A stretch of DNA of 64,000 nucleotides from Flavobacterium ammonificans (GTDB lineage: Bacteria; Bacteroidota; Bacteroidia; Flavobacteriales; Flavobacteriaceae): contig NZ_AP025183.1 of NCBI RefSeq assembly GCF_020885975.1, positions 1,178,001 to 1,242,000 on the forward strand, given 5' to 3'. Below the pieces are notes generated by a model. It was not told where the DNA came from. It searched no databases and worked only from the letters and a program-made list of their open reading frames with translations. Below, piece by piece: positions 43,743-53,400 of the stretch; within the stretch, counting starts at the first letter, position 1; each line of letters opens with the position of its first letter. Both the position numbers and the translations under genes were made by a program.

Positions 43743-44669
43743 ATGCTCGAACTCCAGGACATTTCGTTTACTTACATTGACCAAGCCGTTATTAACAAGC
43801 TTAGTTTTGTGGCGCAACAAGGACAAAATATTGCTGTCATTGGCGAAAGCGGTTGCGGTAAAAGTACCTTGCTCAAGTTAATTTATGGTTTGTATGATTT
43901 GGATTCGGGTAGTATCAGTTATAACGGAAATCCTATTTTAGGTCCGAAATACAATTTGATTCCGGGAGAAGAGTACATTAAATATTTGGCACAAGATTTT
44001 GATTTGATGCCGTTTATCACTGTCGAAGAAAATGTAGGCAAGTTCCTTTCCAATATCTATCGCGATATAAAGAAAGCCAGAGTACATGAATTACTCGAAA
44101 TGGTCGAAATGACCAAATTTGCCAAAGTCAAAGCCAAATACTTGAGTGGCGGTCAACAACAACGTGTCGCTTTGGCTCGTGTTTTGGCCTTAGAACCTCA
44201 AATTCTATTGCTGGACGAACCTTTTAGCCAAATCGATTCTTTCAGGAAAAATGCCTTGCGCAGAAATGTATTTCAGTATTTAAAAGAAAAGAAAATCACT
44301 TGTATCATTGCTACACACGATAGTACGGATGTGTTGTCTTTTTCCGACAAATCGATAGTGATGCAACACGGGAAAATCATTGCCGAAGAGTCTCCTCAAC
44401 AACTCTATCTTCATCCAACAAATAAATATGTGGCCTCACTTTTTGGCGAAGTCAATGAGTTGGAATTGGATGGTAAAGTGCATTTAATCTATCCACACCA
44501 ACTCAAGTTGGACCCGAAAGGTCCATTGAAAGGGATAGTGCAACAGTGCTATTTTAGAGGCAGTCATTATTTAGTGGAAGTTACAATTGACAAGCAAAGC
44601 GTTTTTTTTGAATCGTCATCTCCTTTAGAAAAAGGGCAGCCGATTGCCTTGAAAAAGAGCATTTTCTAA
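43743..44669 (+). CDS. ABC transporter ATP-binding protein with TOBE-like C-terminus
   Basis: A 308-residue ATPase. Walker A GESGCGKST is near 37-45, the Q-loop AQDFDLMPF near 81-89, the signature LSGGQQQRVALARVL near 134-148, and Walker B ILLLDEPFSQID near 154-165. A TOBE-like regulatory segment fills about 245-308. This layout is that of PotA/FbpC/ModC-type importers of iron, polyamines or molybdate. No permease or binding protein is adjacent, so the substrate is unknown and the transporter is split. Confidence 0.9.
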   Translation: MLELQDISFTYIDQAVINKLSFVAQQGQNIAVIGESGCGKSTLLKLIYGLYDLDSGSISYNGNPILGPKYNLIPGEEYIKYLAQDFDLMPFITVEENVGKFLSNIYRDIKKARVHELLEMVEMTKFAKVKAKYLSGGQQQRVALARVLALEPQILLLDEPFSQIDSFRKNALRRNVFQYLKEKKITCIIATHDSTDVLSFSDKSIVMQHGKIIAEESPQQLYLHPTNKYVASLFGEVNELELDGKVHLIYPHQLKLDPKGPLKGIVQQCYFRGSHYLVEVTIDKQSVFFESSSPLEKGQPIALKKSIF

Positions 44670-44756
44670 AATTTACTATTGCACTTCAAATATTTTACTA
44701 CTTTAGTGCTCCATTTTGAGATCAAATAATACAATTTAAAGACTAAAAATAAATAT

Positions 44757-45764
44757 ATGTACCACTCAAAAATTACAGGATTAGGATTTTATGTTCCTGA
44801 CAATGTTGTAACTAATGATGATTTATCGAAAGTTATAGATACTAATGACGAATGGATTCAGGAGAGAACAGGAATTCAAGAACGTCGTCATATTATTCCG
44901 GGTCAAGACACGACTACTTCTATGGGGGTTAAAGCTGCAAAAATTGCAATTGAGCGCGCCGGAATAGACAAAAACGATATTGATTTTATTGTATTTGCTA
45001 CATTAAGTCCGGATTACTATTTTCCAGGTCCAGGTGTTTTAGTACAACGTGATTTGGGTATAGGAACTGTGGGCGCTTTGGATGTTAGAAACCAATGTTC
45101 TGGATTTATCTATGCCTTATCAGTAGCTGATCAATATATTAAATCTGGAATGTACAAGAACGTATTAGTAATTGGATCTGAAGTGCATTCAGCGGGATTA
45201 GACATGACTACGCGTGGTAGAGGTGTTTCGGTTATTTTTGGCGATGGAGCTGGAGCTGCTATAGTAAGCCGTGAAGAAGATTTGACCAAAGGAATTCTAT
45301 CTACGCATTTGCATTCAGAAGGAGTTCATGCCGAAGAATTAATTGTAAAAGCACCAGGAATGTGCGGTCGTTGGGTAACGGATATTTTGAAAGACAATGA
45401 TCCAGACGACGAAACTTATTTCCCATACATGAACGGTCAATTTGTATTTAAAAATGCAGTAGTTCGTTTTGCTGAGGTAATTAACGAAGGTTTGGAAGCC
45501 AACAATCTTCAGGTTTCTGATATTGATATGTTGATTCCGCACCAAGCGAATTTGAGAATATCACAATTCATTCAGAAGAAATTCGGATTGAATGACGATC
45601 AAGTCTATAACAATATTATGAAATACGGTAACACTACTGCTGCTTCTGTTCCAATTGCTTTAACTGAAGCTTGGGAATTGGGTAAAATCAAGTCGGGAGA
45701 TACTGTAGTTTTGGCGGCTTTTGGTAGCGGCTTTACTTGGGCAAGTGCGATTATAAAATGGTAG
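44757..45764 (+). CDS. 3-oxoacyl-ACP synthase III family protein
   Basis: A 335-residue thiolase-fold enzyme of the FabH family. The Cys-His-Asn triad is visible as NQCSGF (Cys near 119), PHQAN (His near 262) and YGNTTAAS (Asn near 292). FabH condenses acetyl-CoA or a branched CoA with malonyl-ACP to start fatty-acid synthesis. Its sequence departs from housekeeping FabH in the insertion CGRWVTDILKDNDPDDETYF (about 202-221), so it may be a paralogue with another acyl specificity. A terminator and then repeats follow. Confidence 0.85.
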   Translation: MYHSKITGLGFYVPDNVVTNDDLSKVIDTNDEWIQERTGIQERRHIIPGQDTTTSMGVKAAKIAIERAGIDKNDIDFIVFATLSPDYYFPGPGVLVQRDLGIGTVGALDVRNQCSGFIYALSVADQYIKSGMYKNVLVIGSEVHSAGLDMTTRGRGVSVIFGDGAGAAIVSREEDLTKGILSTHLHSEGVHAEELIVKAPGMCGRWVTDILKDNDPDDETYFPYMNGQFVFKNAVVRFAEVINEGLEANNLQVSDIDMLIPHQANLRISQFIQKKFGLNDDQVYNNIMKYGNTTAASVPIALTEAWELGKIKSGDTVVLAAFGSGFTWASAIIKW

Positions 45765-45797
45765 TTGTTGTAGAGTAACGATTACTATTCAAATTGT

Positions 45798-45839
45798 AAA
45801 CCATTAAGAAGTTATAATTTCTTAATGGTTTCTTTTTTT
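45798..45839 (+). terminator. Terminator after the FabH-family gene
   Basis: AAACCATTAAGAA (45798-45810) pairs with TTCTTAATGGTTT (45819-45831), followed by a T run. Confidence 0.85.
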
Positions 45840-45846
45840 AAATTTA

Positions 45847-46134
45847 ACCACATAGAAACATAGGTTTGATAGATATAAAGAAAATATAGAAATATTATTA
45901 TTTTTCACAGCTATGAGAATAGTGTAACGTCTATCTAGTTCTTTGTTTGATATTGTTTTTCTATGTCTCTATGTGGTTAAAAACTTTAAAAATTAGCTAC
46001 TTATTCCACAAATTAAATCCTTTGAATCCGTGGCAAAAAAAGATAGAGAAATAATTGGTTGAACATGGCTATGTGAATAGTGTAACGTCTATCTAGTTCT
46101 TTGTTCAATACTTTTTTCTATGTCTCTATTTGGT
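45847..46134 (+). repeat. P-Q-P repeat array, first block
   Basis: A complete P element (45847-45978, ends AACCACATAGAAACATAG and CTATGTCTCTATGTGGTT), a Q unit (about 45995-46034) and a truncated P (about 46035-46134, right end CTATTTGGT). The P core reads ATAGTGTAACGTCTATCTAG. No coding content. Most of this block (45911-46134) recurs almost unchanged at 46601-46825. Confidence 0.85.
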
Positions 46135-46152
46135 AAAAAATTTTGAAAGTTA

Positions 46153-46205
46153 GCCACAGATTACACAGATTAAATGAAATCATTAGAATCATTATAATCC
46201 GTGGC
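46153..46205 (+). repeat. Q element with inverted ends
   Basis: GCCACAGATTACACAGATT at the left and AATCCGTGGC at the right, imperfect inverted ends. It is followed by about 60 bases of non-repeat DNA. Confidence 0.75.
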
Positions 46206-46273
46206 GAAAAAAAAATAGAATAGTTCTTTGTTTAATCTTAAAACAGCAATAATAAGCAAGGGTTTTAAATTGT

Positions 46274-46333
46274 AAACCATTAAGATATTAAGTTTCATTA
46301 AGCGCTTAATGAAACTTAATATCTTAATGGTTT
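46274..46333. repeat. Perfect 60-bp palindrome
   Basis: Thirty bases at 46274-46303 are the exact reverse complement of 46304-46333; the centre reads AAGCGCTT and the outer arms are AAACCATTAAG and CTTAATGGTTT. The outer arms and the T run after it match the FabH-gene terminator at 45798-45839, so it is an expanded duplicate of that terminator. Confidence 0.9.
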
Positions 46334-46348
46334 CTTTTTTTTAAATTT

Positions 46349-46909
46349 AACCACATAGAAACATAGGTTTGATAGATATAAAGAAAATATAGAAATATTA
46401 TTATTTTTCACATAGCTATGTGAATAGTGTAACGTCTATCTAGTTCTTTTTTCAATACTTTTTTCTATGTCTCTATGTGGTAAAAAACTTTGAAAATTAG
46501 CCACAGATTTCACAGATTATAGGGATTAATTATAATTGAATCCTTTTGAATCCATTTAATCCGTGGCAAAAAAAGATAGAGAAATAATTGGTTGAACATA
46601 GCTATGAGAATAGTGTAACGTCTATCTAGTTCTTTGCTTGATATTGTTTTTCTATGTCTCTATGTGGTTAAAAACTTTAAAAATTAGCTACTTATTCCAC
46701 AAATTAAATCCTTTGAATCCGTGGCAAAAAAAGGCAGAGAAATAATTCGTTGAACATGGCTATGTGAATAGTGTAACGTCTATCTAGTTCTTTGTTCAAT
46801 ACTTTTTTCTATGTTTCTATGTGGTAAAAATTTTGAAAATTAGCCACAGATTTCACAGATTAAATGGATTCATTCAAATGAAATCATTAGAATCATTATA
46901 ATCCGTGGC
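46349..46909 (+). repeat. P-Q-P-Q-P-Q repeat array, second block
   Basis: A complete P (46349-46481) with the internal 18-bp palindrome TTCACATAGCTATGTGAA at 46407-46424; Q (46500-46567); truncated P (about 46568-46669); Q (about 46686-46725); truncated P (about 46728-46825); Q (46843-46909). Q elements at 46500 and 46843 carry GCCACAGATTTCACAGATT. The array ends about 110 bases before argS. Confidence 0.85.
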
Positions 46910-46987
46910 GAAAAAAACAAACAAAAGCACTTTTTAGTTTACCAAAACCGATAGAAAAAAGGCTATTCTATTTCCTTCTGAAATCCT

Positions 46988-46995
46988 TATATTTG
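46988..46995 (+). promoter_or_regulatory. -7 promoter box for argS
   Basis: TATATTTG, a perfect TAnnTTTG, 22 bases before the ATG. No clear TTG box upstream. Confidence 0.5.
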
Positions 46996-47017
46996 CACTC
47001 TTAAAAAAACCGATTCA

Positions 47018-48796
47018 ATGTCATTACAACACATTCTTACCCCATCTATAGCAAAAGCGATTCAGGATTTATTTGAAGTATCCGTTGATAAAGTAGAGTT
47101 TCAGGCTACCCGAAAGGAGTTTGAAGGCGATATTACCATGGTTATTTTTCCTTTGTTGAAATTGGTAAAAAGCAACCCGGTGGAGTTAGGAAACAAAATT
47201 GGGAATTATTTGGTGGAGAATGTTCCAGAAGTAGCCCGTTTTAATGTGGTGTCTGGATTTTTGAATATTGTAATCTCGGATTCGTATTATTTAAATTTCT
47301 TTAACGGAATCAAAGACGATGCAAAATACGGTTTTGTAACGCCAAATCCTTCTGACAAGGCGGTAATGGTGGAGTATTCTTCGCCCAATACCAACAAGCC
47401 GTTACACTTAGGTCACGTGCGTAACAATTTGTTAGGCTATTCGGTGGCTGAGATTATCAAAGCATCGGGTAAAAAAGTCTATAAAACCCAAATTATCAAC
47501 GACCGTGGTATTCATATTTGCAAGTCGATGTTGGCTTGGAAAAAATTTGGAAATGGCGAAACGCCCGCTTCCACAGGATTAAAAGGAGATAAATTAGTTG
47601 GGAATTACTATGTAGCTTTTGATAAAGCCTACAAAGAAGAAATCAACCAATTAATGGCTGCGGGTAGAACCGAAGAAGAAGCCAAAAAACAAGCGCCAAT
47701 TATTGTAGAAGCGCAAGAAATGTTGCTGAAATGGGAAGCAGGAGATGAGGAAGTGAAATCCCTTTGGGCAATGATGAACCAATGGGTGTACGATGGTTTT
47801 GCGACTACTTACAGCAATTTAGGGGTGAATTTTGATAGCTTTTACTACGAAAGCAATACCTATTTGTTAGGAAAAGATGTCGTTCAAATTGGTTTAGAAA
47901 AAGGCGTTTTTGAAAAAGATCCAGACGGTTCGGTTTGGATTGATTTGACTGACGAAGGTTTGGACCGAAAAATCGTGTTGCGTTCTGATGGAACAGCGGT
48001 GTATATGACGCAAGATATTGGTACTGCGATCCAACGTGTGAAAGACCATCCCGATGTGGGAGGTATGGTATACACGGTGGGTAACGAACAAGATTACCAT
48101 TTCAAAGTCTTGTTTTTGATTTTGCAAAAACTAGGTTTTGATTGGGCTTCAAGCTTGTATCACTTATCGTATGGAATGGTGGACTTGCCTTCGGGTAAGA
48201 TGAAAAGCCGTGAAGGAACCGTAGTCGATGCCGATGATTTAATGCAAGAAATGACGAGTACGGCTCAAAACATTTCAGAAGAATTAGGGAAATTAGAAGG
48301 CTATTCAGAAGAAGAGAAAACCAAATTATACAACACGATTGGTTTGGGTGCTTTGAAATACTACATTTTAAAAGTAGATCCTAAAAAACGCATCTTGTTC
48401 AATCCAGAAGAATCAGTTGATTTTGCTGGAAATACAGGGCCGTTTATTCAATATACTTATGCGCGTATTCAGTCGATTATTCGTAAAGCGACTTTTGATT
48501 TTTCGGCTACAGCCAAAACTACCGACTTGCACGAAAAAGAAAAAGAACTGTTGAAACAAATTGAACTGTATCCTGAAGTGATACAGAATGCGGCTCAAAA
48601 TCACAGTCCTGCTTTGATTGCCAATTATACCTACGAATTGGTGCGCGAATACAATTCGTTTTACCAAGCCGTTCCTATTTTAGGCGAAGAAAACCAAGAA
48701 AAGAAAATATTCAGAGTGCAACTTTCTAAAAAAGTAGCCGATACGATAGCTTCTTCGTTCAGCTTGTTAGGAATCAATGTTCCGGAGAGAATGTAA
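47018..48796 (+). CDS. argS: Arginine-tRNA ligase
   Basis: A 592-residue class I aminoacyl-tRNA synthetase. The HIGH motif appears as HLGH in SPNTNKPLHLGHVRNNL near 122-138, and GKMKSREG near 393-400 takes the place of KMSKS. The C-terminal anticodon-binding helical domain is intact. The N-terminal additional domain characteristic of ArgRS is present (1-110). It stands alone with its own promoter and terminator. Confidence 0.97.
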   Translation: MSLQHILTPSIAKAIQDLFEVSVDKVEFQATRKEFEGDITMVIFPLLKLVKSNPVELGNKIGNYLVENVPEVARFNVVSGFLNIVISDSYYLNFFNGIKDDAKYGFVTPNPSDKAVMVEYSSPNTNKPLHLGHVRNNLLGYSVAEIIKASGKKVYKTQIINDRGIHICKSMLAWKKFGNGETPASTGLKGDKLVGNYYVAFDKAYKEEINQLMAAGRTEEEAKKQAPIIVEAQEMLLKWEAGDEEVKSLWAMMNQWVYDGFATTYSNLGVNFDSFYYESNTYLLGKDVVQIGLEKGVFEKDPDGSVWIDLTDEGLDRKIVLRSDGTAVYMTQDIGTAIQRVKDHPDVGGMVYTVGNEQDYHFKVLFLILQKLGFDWASSLYHLSYGMVDLPSGKMKSREGTVVDADDLMQEMTSTAQNISEELGKLEGYSEEEKTKLYNTIGLGALKYYILKVDPKKRILFNPEESVDFAGNTGPFIQYTYARIQSIIRKATFDFSATAKTTDLHEKEKELLKQIELYPEVIQNAAQNHSPALIANYTYELVREYNSFYQAVPILGEENQEKKIFRVQLSKKVADTIASSFSLLGINVPERM

Positions 48797-48820
48797 AATC
48801 AAAACCTTATTGTAATTGAA

Positions 48821-48848
48821 AAACGACCTGTAAAGGTCGTTTTTTTTG
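48821..48848 (+). terminator. Terminator of argS
   Basis: AAACGACC and GGTCGTTT form an 8-bp stem with loop TGTAAA, followed by T residues. Confidence 0.85.
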
Positions 48849-48962
48849 TTTTAAAATTATTGTTATTTAATTATTTAGCAGCTGACGCGAATTTTTTGGT
48901 TCCCCTTTTTTACCCATTTAATGGAATAGAATAGGGCAGCGGTGAGCTGCCCTAGTATTGGA

Positions 48963-50387
48963 TTATTGCCAACCTCCACCCAATGCTTTATACAAATTGA
49001 TGGATGCTTTGTATTGCGATTTTTTGGTGTTGATCAAATCTATTTTTGATTCTAAAGCAGTTCGCTGTGCTGTTAAGACTTCTAAGTAATTGGCTCTACC
49101 TGACTTGAATAAATCATTGGCAATTTCTACAGATTTCTCATAGGAATACACTTCTTTATTTTTAAGGTCAAGGGTTTTTTCTAGTGTTTCAATAGTTGCC
49201 ATTTCATTAGCGACTTCAATATAGCCATTCAAAACTGTTTTTTGGTATTTGAGAAGACTCTCCGTTTGAAGTGCTTTGGCAGTATTGAACTGTACTTTGA
49301 TTGCTCTTCTGTTGAGCAATGGCGCACTGATGCCTCCTAAAATGGTATAGGCAAAAGAGGCTGGCGTTTGAAACAGCAAAGCCGATTGAAAGGCCTGAAA
49401 ACCAACCGTCCCAGTCATCGTGAAGGAAGGGTAAAAGGCAGCTTTGGCGGCTTTCACATCGCATTTGGCTGCTGCCAATTCCAATTCAACTTCGCGAATA
49501 TCAGGTCGCAAGGCCAAAAGCTGTGAGGGAATTCCGGTGCTGATTTTGAAATCAAAAGAGCTAAATGTTGTTTTATCTCTTGCAATTGCTTGTGGAAATC
49601 GGCCACACAGAAAGTTCAAATGGTTCTCGGTTATTTGAATCAACTGAAGGATATTCAACTCAAAAGATTTAGAGTTAAACACTTGGCCTTCAAATTGTTT
49701 TACCGCTAATTCATTGTACACGCCCGCTTCTTTTTTCAATTTAATAATATCCAAAGCAGCTTGTTGCAGGGCAGTAGTTTCCTTGATAATATCCAATTCG
49801 TTATCCAAAGCGATTAATTCATAATAAGTAGCAGCGATTTCTGCAATTAAAATAGACTGAATGGCATTCTTCGCTTCAATACTTCCGCTGTATCGCGCTA
49901 AAGCGGCTTTCTTTTTGTTTTTCAATTTTCCCCAAACATCGGCTTCCCAGCTAGTATTCAATCCAACCTGATAATCCGGTAAGTGTTCTGGTACGATTTG
50001 ATTCGGACGAATATTGGTAGAGGCGTTTCCGGCTCCATCCATAGTGAATAAACCAAATTTTCGCTGCGCAATTCCTGCTCCTGCATTCACCAGCGGCAAG
50101 AGTTCGCTTTTCTTCAATCGGAATTGATTTTGAGCGATTTCTATTTTTTGAACTGCAGCCAAAAGATCAAAATTATTGCTGAGCGCCGTTTCAATCAGTT
50201 TTTTCAGATTATCATCTTTGTAAAAAAGCTGCCATTGTAAGCTGCCCGAGTTGACAGTGTCTGATTGATTTGTATACCTTTCGGGCAACGGTTTTTGGTC
50301 CTTATCAGTTGGTATTGCTTTTGTTTTGCACGCCATAAAAGCCAGCAAGACAATCATCAAACCTATTATTTTTTTGAATTGTGACAT
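48963..50387 (-). CDS. Efflux RND system outer-membrane lipoprotein (TolC/OprM family)
   Basis: A 474-residue outer-membrane channel with lipobox LAFMAC (Cys20) and two repeated outer-membrane efflux domains. LALRPDIREVELELAAAKCD and the GRANYLEVLTAQRTALES text are typical of the NodT/OprM group. It forms the exit duct of the tripartite pump encoded just upstream on the same strand (21-base gap). Confidence 0.92.
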   Translation of the reverse strand: MSQFKKIIGLMIVLLAFMACKTKAIPTDKDQKPLPERYTNQSDTVNSGSLQWQLFYKDDNLKKLIETALSNNFDLLAAVQKIEIAQNQFRLKKSELLPLVNAGAGIAQRKFGLFTMDGAGNASTNIRPNQIVPEHLPDYQVGLNTSWEADVWGKLKNKKKAALARYSGSIEAKNAIQSILIAEIAATYYELIALDNELDIIKETTALQQAALDIIKLKKEAGVYNELAVKQFEGQVFNSKSFELNILQLIQITENHLNFLCGRFPQAIARDKTTFSSFDFKISTGIPSQLLALRPDIREVELELAAAKCDVKAAKAAFYPSFTMTGTVGFQAFQSALLFQTPASFAYTILGGISAPLLNRRAIKVQFNTAKALQTESLLKYQKTVLNGYIEVANEMATIETLEKTLDLKNKEVYSYEKSVEIANDLFKSGRANYLEVLTAQRTALESKIDLINTKKSQYKASINLYKALGGGWQ

Positions 50388-50408
50388 AGTGTATGAATAT
50401 CAGTTGAT

Positions 50409-53400
50409 TTAATTCGTAGTTTTTTTGGATAGTTTTTCAGCGATGAGTGCAAAAATCAAATACAATCCCGGAATAATAAGAATTCCAAAAACGGTTCCAA
50501 AAAGCATTCCTCCTGCAGCAGCAGTTCCAATAGTTCTGTTTCCAATAGCTCCGGCTCCTGATGCGATTACTAACGGAATTAATCCAGCGATGAATGCAAA
50601 AGATGTCATCAAGATTGGTCGCAAACGCGCAACGGCTCCTTCTATAGCTGCTTTTAGTGGTGAAAGACCTTCTTTGTTTTTCAAAACCGCAAATTCGATA
50701 ATCAAAACGGCATTTTTACCCAAAAGACCAATAAGCATAATCATAGCAACTTGCGCATAAATATTGTTTTCTAAACCTAATGTTGCCAAGAGAAAGAATG
50801 CCCCAAAAACACCCGTTGGAAGTGATAAAATCACAGCAAGCGGAAGGACAAAACTTTCGTATTGCGCCGAAAGCAATAAGTAAATGAACAACAAACAAAT
50901 CAAGAAGATGTACACCGCTTCGTTTCCGGCATTGGCCTGTTCTCTCGATGAACCTCCCCAATCGAATCCATATCCTTTTGGGAGTTTTTCTTCGGCTACT
51001 TTTTTGATAGCATCAATGGCTTGACCACTACTGTAGCCTTCTTTTGGCTCTCCATTAAGCATAGCTGCAGGATACATATTGTAGCGGGTAATTTGTTCTG
51101 GACCATATACTTTTTCGATAGTCAAGAAAGAAGACATCGCTACCATTTCTCCTTCTGAATTTTTGGTGTACAATTTTAAAATATCTTCAGGTTTCGATCT
51201 GAACTCCGGCGAAGATTGCACCATCACTTTGTACATTTGGTTGAACCGAATGAAATTAGTGGCATAATCACTACCTAGATAGGTTTGTAAAGTACCCAAT
51301 ACTTCATTGATGTTTACTCCTTTCTGAGCGGCTTTAGCATTATCAATATTCACCATAAACTGAGGGAAACTGGCATCAAAAGAAGAAAACGTGTTTTTGA
51401 TGGCTTCATTTTTATTCAGTTCATTGGCAAAATCGGTAGCTACAGTTTCTAATTTTTTCAAGTCACTTTTTCCGGTTTTATCCAAAATTCTAAGTTCAAA
51501 TCCACTAGAGTTACCATAACCAGGCACTGGTGGCGGAGTGAAAAATTCGATTTTAGCATCTTTAATGTGACGGGTTTTCTCCTTTAATTCACTAATAATG
51601 TTTTGATCTGTTATTCCATTGCGTTCTTTCCAGCTTTTTAAACTAATCAAGTTCATTCCATACGAAGCTCCTGTTCCATCCGTAAGAAAATTGTAACCCG
51701 CTAATGTAGAAACTGAGGCTACATTTTGGTTTTCCAAAGCGGCTTTTTGAATCGCATCTACTACATCTTCAGATCGTTCTAATGTTGCTCCAGATGGAGT
51801 GGTAATACTAGCATAAATTGTTCCTTGATCTTCATTTGGGATAAACCCTGAAGGGACAATTTTACCCAATCCAAAGGTAGCCACACAAAAGGCTAACAAG
51901 GCAACAACAGTCACCACTCTTCGATTAACGATTATTTCCAATAGTCTTCGGTAGCGTTCTGCAACTCGATTGTATTTGGAGTTGAACGCATCAATAAATC
52001 GGTTGATTAAAGTAGGTTTTCTTTCTTGTCCGTGGGTGTTTTTTAAAAGCAAAGCACACAAGGCAGGTGTTAGTGTCAATGCACTAATTCCGGATAGCAC
52101 AATTGCAATAGCCATAGTCAAAGAAAACTGTCTGTAAAATACCCCTGTTGGTCCAGGTAAAAAAGCAACTGGGATAAATACTGCCGACATTACAAGTGTA
52201 ATGGCGATGATAGCACCTCCAATTTCCTTCATCGCTTCTTCGGTAGCCGCTTTTGGATCCAGATGTAGTTCTTCCATTTTGGCGTGTACCGCTTCTACAA
52301 CTACGATGGCATTATCAACTACAATTCCAATTGCCAATACCAAGGCGAATAGCGTAATTAAGTTAATGGAGAAACCAAATAATTGCATAAAAAAGAAGGT
52401 TCCAATCAAGGAAATGGGTACCGCAATAGCAGGAATTAAAGTGGATCTAAAATCTCCTAAGAAAACAAATACCACTAATGCAACCAATAAAAAGGCTTCG
52501 ATTAAGGTATACAAAACGCCTTCGATGGATGCGTTTAGAAAGTTGGAAACATCATAGCTATACGTATAAGAAATTCCAGAAGGAAAGGTTTTTTGCAACT
52601 CATCCATCTTGCTTTTGATGTTTTGGATCACATCGCTGGCATTACTTCCAGGTCGTTGCTTCAATACAATGGCTGCAGAAGGTTTTCCGTTTTCTTTAGA
52701 AAGCACATCGTAATCCAATGAACCAAATTCAATCTCAGCTACATCTTTTAAGCGCAGCAATTCCCCTTCAAAATTGCGCTTAATTACCACGTTTTCATAT
52801 TGCTCTTTGGTGTTGTATTTCCCGGCATACTTCACAACATATTGTAAAGATTGTTCTTTTTTGCCCGAACTTTCACCCACTTTTCCCGGTGCGGCTTCTA
52901 TATTTTGTTGTTTCAAACTTTGAACTACATCTTCAGTCGAAATTTTGTAAGCCGCCATTTTTACAGGATTTAACCAAACACGCATGGCGTATTCACGTTG
53001 TCCCATTATGTCTGCAAATCCTACTCCTTCAATTCGTTTTAGTTCGGGTAGAATGTTAATATCTGCAAAGTTGTACAAAAACTTTTCGTCCAAGTTGGGG
53101 TCAGAACTCAGTACGTTCAAATAGAGCAACATACTGTTTTGTACTTTTTCTACAATTACTCCTGACTTGATTACTTCTTCAGGGAGCTCATCCAAAACGG
53201 AAGAAACACGGTTTTGAACATTTACAGCAGCAATTTCAGGATCGGTTCCTGCTTTGAAAATGATATTTATGACACTGGTTCCGTCGTTACCAGATACAGA
53301 GGACATATATGCCATTCCAGGCACACCATTTACAGCTCTTTCTAGGGTCACTACAACGGCTTTTACACAGGCTTCGGCATTGGCACCGGTATATTTAGTT

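Noticed and set aside
45847..46909. Possible CRISPR array
   Set aside because: Units are of unequal length, alternate between two families, have inverted ends and recur without unique spacers; no cas gene is near.
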